From CAYMKL01 sp964390805 (lineage in GTDB: Bacteria; Chloroflexota; Anaerolineae; VGOG01): a stretch of 18,689 nt of DNA. Below, in pieces: positions 14,914-18,689 of this stretch. The stretch covers positions 1 through 18,689 of the forward strand of contig CAYMKL010000131.1 in NCBI GenBank assembly GCA_964390805.1. The letters run 5' to 3'. Numbering within the stretch: the first letter of the stretch is position 1; each line of letters starts with the position of its first letter. The notes under the pieces are model-generated. The model was not told the DNA's origin. It saw only the letters and a program-made list of their open reading frames with translations, and searched no databases. A program made the translations under genes and the position numbers.

Positions 14914-16047
14914 TCAGACGGCTTCCGCTTGGGTCTCAGGGAACACGGGCAGGAAGCGTGCTGCCAGGGTAAATAGCAGGACACCGGCGGCAACGCAGGC
15001 AGCGGCGACGATAAACTCCATCCAATGGGGAAAGTAGGCGGCCCCGCCAGGAGCCTTCAGCGCCAGAAGGGGCACACTGGTGCGGTTGATAGCCAGACCC
15101 ACGAGCACGCACCCCGCTCCCCAGAACAATCCGGAGCTGCTTTCCCTCATCCCGCGCGTGCCGAAAATAATCATGGGCACGATCACACCAATGACCATCT
15201 CGGCCAGGAACAGCAGGCTCAGCCAACCCTCGGAGAGCACCAACCCGAGTTCCCCGGCCAGGGCCAGGTCGCCCACCTTGAGCACCAGGTAGATGCCCAG
15301 CATGATGGATACGATCTTAGCCAGGTCAGTGAGGAGACCGAGCTCCAAGTGACGGCGGAAGGCCCTGAAGCTGATCACGGCGACGAAGATGGCCATAGAC
15401 AGCCCGCCAAACGCGGCTGCGGTGAAGAACAAGAGGGGCAGCAGCGGCGTCCACCACAGAGGATGGAGTTTGTAAGGCATGAGCAGGAACAACGAACCAA
15501 GAGATGATTGGTGCAGCGACGACAACACGATCCCGACGCCGGCTATCAGTACCGTTAAAGGCCTTATCATCCCCAGCAGCTTCTGCCACTTGAGACGCTC
15601 CAGGATAGCCGGAGCCACCTCCATGATCAGTATACCTGTGTAGAGGGTGACGCACATGCTGACCTCGAACATAAACGAGTGCAGGTTCCAGTACAAGGGT
15701 ATGAGTATGTTGTAGAACTTGTGCCAACGCCCCAGATCCATCAGCAGGATCACGACGACGAAGACGTAACCCAGGAAACCAGCCAGGACCACTGGCCGAG
15801 CTATGGTGTGGTACTCTTCTCTGTTGTAGATGTGCGTGACGGCAGAGATCATGAACGCCCCGGCCGAGACCGGGATGAAGAACACGTCGTACACGATCCA
15901 TAGCCCCCACGGGTAGTCATCGCTCAGATTAGTGGTCGCTCCCAGCCCATTTACAAAACGGAGGATGCCCACCGCCAACCCAATCACGGCCAGAACAATC
16001 AGAATCAAGTAACCGACCGACAATGTACCTTTCTTCGTTCTGATCAT
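14914..16047 (-). CDS. hybB: HybB-like membrane subunit (NrfD/PsrC superfamily)
   Basis: A 377-aa integral membrane protein with about ten hydrophobic helices. It resembles E. coli HybB closely: FPWG-type loop (SDDYPWGLWIVYD), YNREEYHTIARPVVLAGFLGY, FEVSMCVTLYTGILIMEVAPAILERL, LHQSSLGSLFLL followed by HPLWW, and a late YFPHWMEF. In HybB these regions belong to the quinone-reactive membrane anchor that exchanges electrons with HybA. No heme ligands are expected in this family. The ATG overlaps the stop of the HybA-like gene (ATGA), and AGGAGA lies about 8 nt before it. It is the last gene before an intrinsic terminator. No catalytic hydrogenase subunits for a periplasmic enzyme are in the window, so the true partner is unknown. 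Confidence 0.9.
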   Translation of the reverse strand: MIRTKKGTLSVGYLILIVLAVIGLAVGILRFVNGLGATTNLSDDYPWGLWIVYDVFFIPVSAGAFMISAVTHIYNREEYHTIARPVVLAGFLGYVFVVVILLMDLGRWHKFYNILIPLYWNLHSFMFEVSMCVTLYTGILIMEVAPAILERLKWQKLLGMIRPLTVLIAGVGIVLSSLHQSSLGSLFLLMPYKLHPLWWTPLLPLLFFTAAAFGGLSMAIFVAVISFRAFRRHLELGLLTDLAKIVSIMLGIYLVLKVGDLALAGELGLVLSEGWLSLLFLAEMVIGVIVPMIIFGTRGMRESSSGLFWGAGCVLVGLAINRTSVPLLALKAPGGAAYFPHWMEFIVAAACVAAGVLLFTLAARFLPVFPETQAEAV

Positions 16048-16961
16048 GCTTCTATCTCCTTTTCTTCTGGACGGGTGACCTCCTCTGCCCCAATCTCCTC
16101 AGCGACAGCCTCTCGCCTGGTGAACCCGTAGTAGAGTCCTCCCAAAAGGGTGGCCACGCTCAGGGCAACACTGGGCGTACCGTACGTGGCGATCGCCTCG
16201 CTCAGCCTGGTGATCGGCTCCGGGCCCAGGGTCGGCAGCCCCAGTTCTTCGAAGGGGATGTGAGAGAGGTAGAGCATTGAGGTTCCCCCCAACTCGTCCT
16301 TCCCATAGATGTGATTCACATACCTGTCCGGGCTGTTCCGAATCCGGTCTTCCGCCTCGGCGATGAGGCTGTCACGCTCTCCAAAGGCGATGGCCCCGGC
16401 CGGACAGGCCGCCGCGCAAGCCGGCTCCAACCCGTCTTCCAGGCGGTCTATACAAAAAGTGCACTTGCGGATGAATGGAAGGGTCTCCTCCCATTCGAGC
16501 TTCGGGACTCCAAAGGGACAGGCCACCATACAGTAGCGGCAGCCAATGCACCGATCGGGGTCATACACAATAGCTCCTTGTTCCGTTTGTTGGAGAGCAC
16601 CCACCGGACAGGCCGATACACAGGCCGGGTGGAGGCAGTGCATACATTGCCGTTTCAAGAAGGCCCATTCGTCACTTCCTTCCAATCTTGCCATCTGGAT
16701 CAGGGTCCAGGTATCCGCCGACAACTCCATGGGAGCGTCGTACAGACCGCCAGCGTTTGCTTCGGGAGGATTCCCGTTCCACTCCTTGCAAGCGTTCTGG
16801 CAGGCGCGGCAGCCGATGCACTTGGTACTGTCGTAGAGCATGGCCATTCCATTGCTATGGGCGTGTGACGCCTGCGCCGGGTCGGCCTGCTTCGTCCCCA
16901 GGAACGCTGCACCCAGACTGACTCCTGACAGCTTAAGAAAATTCCTACGATCCATCGTCAC
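16044..16961 (-). CDS. hybA: HybA-like Tat-exported four-[4Fe-4S] ferredoxin
   Basis: A 305-aa exported electron carrier. The N-terminus has a Tat motif, DRRNFLKLSG, followed by a hydrophobic stretch. Sixteen cysteines in four sets fit four [4Fe-4S] clusters: C48-51-54-58, C106-109-114-118, C138-141-144-148 and C167-170-182-186. Residues 263-281 form a C-terminal membrane helix. MAMLYDSTKCIGCRACQ and SMLYLSHIPFEELGLP match E. coli HybA. FdnH- or DmsB-like proteins are alternatives, but the HybB-like partner favours HybA. The GTG at 16961 has AAGGAG 7 nt upstream and is preferred; an ATG two codons later (16955) is possible. The gene is 18 nt after the lipoprotein gene and overlaps the HybB-like gene. 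Confidence 0.92.
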   Translation of the reverse strand: MTMDRRNFLKLSGVSLGAAFLGTKQADPAQASHAHSNGMAMLYDSTKCIGCRACQNACKEWNGNPPEANAGGLYDAPMELSADTWTLIQMARLEGSDEWAFLKRQCMHCLHPACVSACPVGALQQTEQGAIVYDPDRCIGCRYCMVACPFGVPKLEWEETLPFIRKCTFCIDRLEDGLEPACAAACPAGAIAFGERDSLIAEAEDRIRNSPDRYVNHIYGKDELGGTSMLYLSHIPFEELGLPTLGPEPITRLSEAIATYGTPSVALSVATLLGGLYYGFTRREAVAEEIGAEEVTRPEEKEIEA

Positions 16962-16968
16962 CTTAACT

Positions 16969-16974
16969 CTCCTT
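16969..16974 (-). promoter_or_regulatory. Ribosome binding site of the HybA-like gene
   Basis: AAGGAG on the minus strand, 7 nt before GTG 16961 and 13 nt before ATG 16955; favours the GTG start. Confidence 0.6.
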
Positions 16975-16979
16975 CGACT

Positions 16980-17993
16980 TTATTTCTCGAGGATACTCTC
17001 CTCCCAAACTTCGTGGATGATCTCCGGGTATGCCCGTCCCCAGCCCCCCAGATCTTGCACCGTAAACGGCCGCTCGACTTCGTCGAACTCTGGCACAGCC
17101 CGGTTAAGCGACTCGTCGGTTACGGCCCGGAAGTAGTAACGGGTGAACGCCTCCTGCGCTGTCTCACTCCACAGGAAGGAGATGAACGCCTCCACTACCT
17201 CCTGCTCCCAGGACTGCACGTTGCGGTCCACGATGGCAACCATGTGCTCGCTCATGACGGTGCTGCGTGGCGTGACGACCCTCAAGTCCGCGCCACGGGC
17301 CTGGGCCAACAACACGTCCTGCTCATAGGTAACCAGAGCGTCGCCTGTGCCGAACACGAACTGCTTCAAAGCCTCGCGGGATGAAGCAGGGATAGCGACC
17401 ACGTTGGCCCAGATGCCCCGCAATTGCTCGTGGGCCGCTTCCTCGCCGCCGCTCTTTGCGTCCAGTAAGGCTGAGCCGTACTCGGCCAAAAGCGCCCACT
17501 GGGCCCCACACGAAGTACGGGGGTCGGGATGGACCACGCTCACGCCAGGGCGGGCCAAGTCAGACCAGTTCTCGATCCCCAACGGGTTGCCGGGACGGAC
17601 GACGATGACGATGGGGCTGCGGCTGACGATCCCCTGCTGGGGAAGGGTTTGCCAGTCAGTCTCCACCCAATCGTTGATCCGTAACCAGATGGCGTGCTGC
17701 TCATCGGATAGGATCGCTACATCGGCCGATGCACCGTCCACGATTTCCTCGGTGATCTCCTCACAACTGGCGAAGACGCTCTGGAAAGTCACCTCCTCAC
17801 CCGCCTGCTCCCGCCAGTAGTCCTGGAAGGCGGGGAAGACCTCTTCGGTCATGACCTCTTCCTCGACGCTGAAGCTGTAGACTACGATGGTCTGACGTGT
17901 TGGTTCCCTGTGTGGCTCCTCCAGCGGCTGACAGCCTACGATGATCAACGCCAGGGCCAGCGCCACGGCGATCAACTGCACTCTCTTACTCAT
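16980..17993 (-). CDS. Oxyanion-binding lipoprotein, sulfate/thiosulfate (Sbp/CysP)-like
   Basis: A 337-aa periplasmic-binding-fold protein. The signal peptide ends in the lipobox IVGC, so Cys21 is the likely lipidated residue. The body follows the Sbp/CysP plan: VVRPGNPLGIENWSDLARPGVSVVHPDPRTSCGAQWALLAEYG, then FGTGDALVTYEQDVLLA and AQEAFTRYYFRAV. Compared with sulfate-binding proteins as I remember them, the two ligand serine loops read ASCEE (Ser76, Cys77) and RTSCGA (Ser161, Cys162) where the family usually has Ser-Gly, and the ligand Trp appears to be Tyr223. Sulfate is therefore not a safe ligand call. No ABC permease or ATPase gene is nearby. It lies 18 nt upstream of the HybA-like gene in one operon. 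AAGGA is only a few bases before the ATG. Confidence 0.85.
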   Translation of the reverse strand: MSKRVQLIAVALALALIIVGCQPLEEPHREPTRQTIVVYSFSVEEEVMTEEVFPAFQDYWREQAGEEVTFQSVFASCEEITEEIVDGASADVAILSDEQHAIWLRINDWVETDWQTLPQQGIVSRSPIVIVVRPGNPLGIENWSDLARPGVSVVHPDPRTSCGAQWALLAEYGSALLDAKSGGEEAAHEQLRGIWANVVAIPASSREALKQFVFGTGDALVTYEQDVLLAQARGADLRVVTPRSTVMSEHMVAIVDRNVQSWEQEVVEAFISFLWSETAQEAFTRYYFRAVTDESLNRAVPEFDEVERPFTVQDLGGWGRAYPEIIHEVWEESILEK

Positions 17994-18023
17994 AATCCTT
18001 CTTCTCTCAAGCGCCCTTTCCGC

Positions 18024-18059
18024 GCTGAAAGGGCCATCAATTCAGATGGCCCCTTCAGC
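18024..18059 (-). other. Strong stem-loop between the small membrane peptide and lipoprotein genes
   Basis: Arms GCTGAAAGGGCCATC (18024-18038) and GATGGCCCCTTCAGC (18045-18059) pair over 15 positions with one mismatch, around a 6-nt loop. On the minus strand it is followed by GCGGAAAGG, not a T tract. It lies in a 114-nt gap within the operon and could tune the relative amounts of the small peptides and downstream proteins. Confidence 0.65.
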
Positions 18060-18107
18060 AATTGGGCGTCTTTCTGTATCGGCTGCGATAGATAGACGAT
18101 GCTCAAG

Positions 18108-18275
18108 CTACTTGGCATCCACTGGCACCCGTTTGGTAACTGTCTTCACGGCTTCCTGCATCTTTTCGCGCACAACCCGATACAAACCGCCAATGACTGT
18201 GGACCAGACCAGGGCGGGCACGAAGAGCACGACGACGATCCCGATCACCAGGGCAACTACTGCTTGCGTTTCCAT
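18108..18275 (-). CDS. Small single-pass membrane protein (copy 2)
   Basis: A 55-aa peptide with one hydrophobic helix (about residues 5-30, ALVIGIVVVLFVPALVWSTVIGG) and a basic C-terminal tail (RVVREKMQEAVKTVTKR), so the tail is predicted to face the cytoplasm. I do not recognise the family. Residues 5-39 match the neighbouring copy at 24 of 35 positions. AAGGAGG lies 7 nt before the ATG at 18275; a longer open frame from 18320 is less likely. It is second in the operon leading to the lipoprotein, HybA-like and HybB-like genes. A structural or anchoring role next to the membrane complex is an inference only. Confidence 0.8.
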   Translation of the reverse strand: METQAVVALVIGIVVVLFVPALVWSTVIGGLYRVVREKMQEAVKTVTKRVPVDAK

Positions 18276-18282
18276 GATTTTG

Positions 18283-18289
18283 CCTCCTT
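18283..18289 (-). promoter_or_regulatory. Ribosome binding site of small membrane protein copy 2
   Basis: AAGGAGG on the minus strand, 7 nt before the ATG at 18275; fixes the start over the longer frame from 18320. Confidence 0.75.
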
Positions 18290-18333
18290 TCGTAAAATAG
18301 TCAAATGTGATGCTCAGCAAAGTGTTTTTCAGC

Positions 18334-18519
18334 TTAGTTCGAGCTTATCGGCTGCTGCGCTTCCTGAGCCGGCTCGGTCTGGTCGGGGCGGGTCTCCCGC
18401 ATCTTCTCCCGCACGATCCGACGCAGTCCAGCGATCACCGTAGCCCAGACCAGAACGGGCACGAAAAACATGACTGCGATCCCGACAACCAGTGCCACTG
18501 TTCCTTCGATGCCTCCCAT
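18334..18519 (-). CDS. Small single-pass membrane protein (copy 1)
   Basis: A 61-aa peptide, paralogue of the next gene. It has one helix (about residues 7-31, VALVVGIAVMFFVPVLVWATVIAG), a basic REKM-type segment (RRIVREKMRE), and a polar tail rich in Gln, Glu and Pro. Strong conservation between the copies in the helix (FVPxLVWxTVIxGL) and the VREKM segment, with divergent tails, points to real coding and a duplicated gene. GGGAGG is 7 nt before the ATG. It is the first gene after a near-consensus promoter and 58 nt ahead of copy 2. No family recognised. Confidence 0.8.
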   Translation of the reverse strand: MGGIEGTVALVVGIAVMFFVPVLVWATVIAGLRRIVREKMRETRPDQTEPAQEAQQPISSN

Positions 18520-18595
18520 AGTTACACCTCCCTGCTAGTCTTTCAAGATATCCCCCCGCGAATCGGAGGAAACGACCCTTTTCTCTTTCAATCAT

Positions 18596-18624
18596 AGTAT
18601 ACCACTTTTGGTGGCTATTGTCAT
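18596..18624 (-). promoter_or_regulatory. Promoter of the small-peptide/lipoprotein/HybA/HybB operon
   Basis: On the minus strand ATGACA (18624-18619), 17 nt, TATACT (18601-18596): each box matches the sigma70 consensus at 5 of 6 bases. The spacer contains a CCAC-N5-GTGG inverted repeat (18602-18614) that could be an operator. It lies about 75 nt before the first small peptide gene. Confidence 0.65.
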
Positions 18625-18642
18625 CGGCCAAAACGGGGAGCG

Positions 18643-18689
18643 TTACCCGCTTGGGAGAAGCTCCTTGAGGGTTTCAGGGGGCCAGCCCA
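18643..18689 (-). CDS. Possible C-terminal end of an upstream gene (partial)
   Basis: One minus-strand frame is open from the window edge for 14 codons, GWPPETLKELLPSG, then TAA. The peptide looks protein-like but is far too short to identify. A weak GC hairpin followed by TTTT (on the minus strand, about 18650-18630) might be its terminator. It could equally be chance. Confidence 0.3.
   Translation of the reverse strand, partial: GWPPETLKELLPSG

Noticed and set aside
16980..17993. A complete sulfate ABC transporter
   Set aside because: Only the binding protein is present; no permease or ATPase gene lies in the window.
18329..18631. 100-codon minus-strand frame overlapping small peptide copy 1
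   Set aside because: It starts upstream of the predicted promoter -10 region and reads as Arg/Gly-rich shadow; the overlapping frame has a paralogue and a strong ribosome binding site.
1..18689. tRNA, rRNA, transposase or riboswitch
   Set aside because: I looked for these by eye and saw no cloverleaf, rRNA segment, transposase motif or recognised riboswitch core; a covariance-model search would be needed to exclude them firmly.

Overview
All well-supported genes lie on the minus strand, so transcription runs from high to low coordinates. The window is a [NiFe]-hydrogenase island. It holds a complete cytosolic NAD(P)-type hydrogenase operon, most of the Hyp maturation machinery, a two-component system, and a separate membrane operon of HybA/HybB type. 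The sequence suggests a bacterium. Coding GC is about 60-65% by eye, Shine-Dalgarno sites are good, and several promoters are close to the sigma70 consensus. Short A/T-rich tandem motifs and a C/G-run hairpin occur between and inside genes. I associate such repeats with Chloroflexota (Anaerolineae-like) genomes, but that assignment is an impression, not a proof.

Region by region, in transcription order. (1) 18689-14846: the possible tail of an unseen gene, a near-consensus promoter, two paralogous single-pass membrane peptides, a lipoprotein of the sulfate/thiosulfate-binding family, a Tat-signal HybA-like four-cluster ferredoxin, a HybB-like membrane protein, and a clear intrinsic terminator. 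There is no catalytic hydrogenase subunit and no ABC permease or ATPase in this unit. (2) 14792-12342: hypF with its own promoter. (3) 12358-7761: a perfect TTGACA-N17-TATAAT promoter overlapping the hypF stop and a 20-bp near-palindrome, then hydB-hydG-hydD-hydA (the order I recall for the Pyrococcus furiosus sulfhydrogenase operon; group 3b type) and the M52 maturation protease. (4) 7564-4656: a single-domain response regulator, a membrane histidine kinase with a GAF domain, and a free-standing tandem-ACT protein. (5) 4606-1: hypC, a CPBP/subtilisin double-protease fusion, hypD and hypE (cut by the window edge).

Working together: HypF makes the thiocarbamoyl group used for cyanide, HypE carries and dehydrates it, HypC/HypD assemble Fe(CN)2CO, and the M52 protease trims the C-terminal tail of HydA after nickel insertion. 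HydA/HydD oxidise or evolve H2, and HydB/HydG pass electrons to or from NAD(P)(H). hypA and hypB are not in the window. The HybA/HybB unit could pass electrons between a periplasmic (or otherwise extracytoplasmic) partner and the quinone pool, but that partner is not visible.

Most unusual points: the orphan HybA/HybB operon with an oxyanion-binding-type lipoprotein that has cysteines next to both predicted ligand serines; the tandem membrane peptides; the dual-protease fusion splitting hypC from hypD; the palindrome-covered consensus promoter; and two different repeats carried in frame inside hypF.
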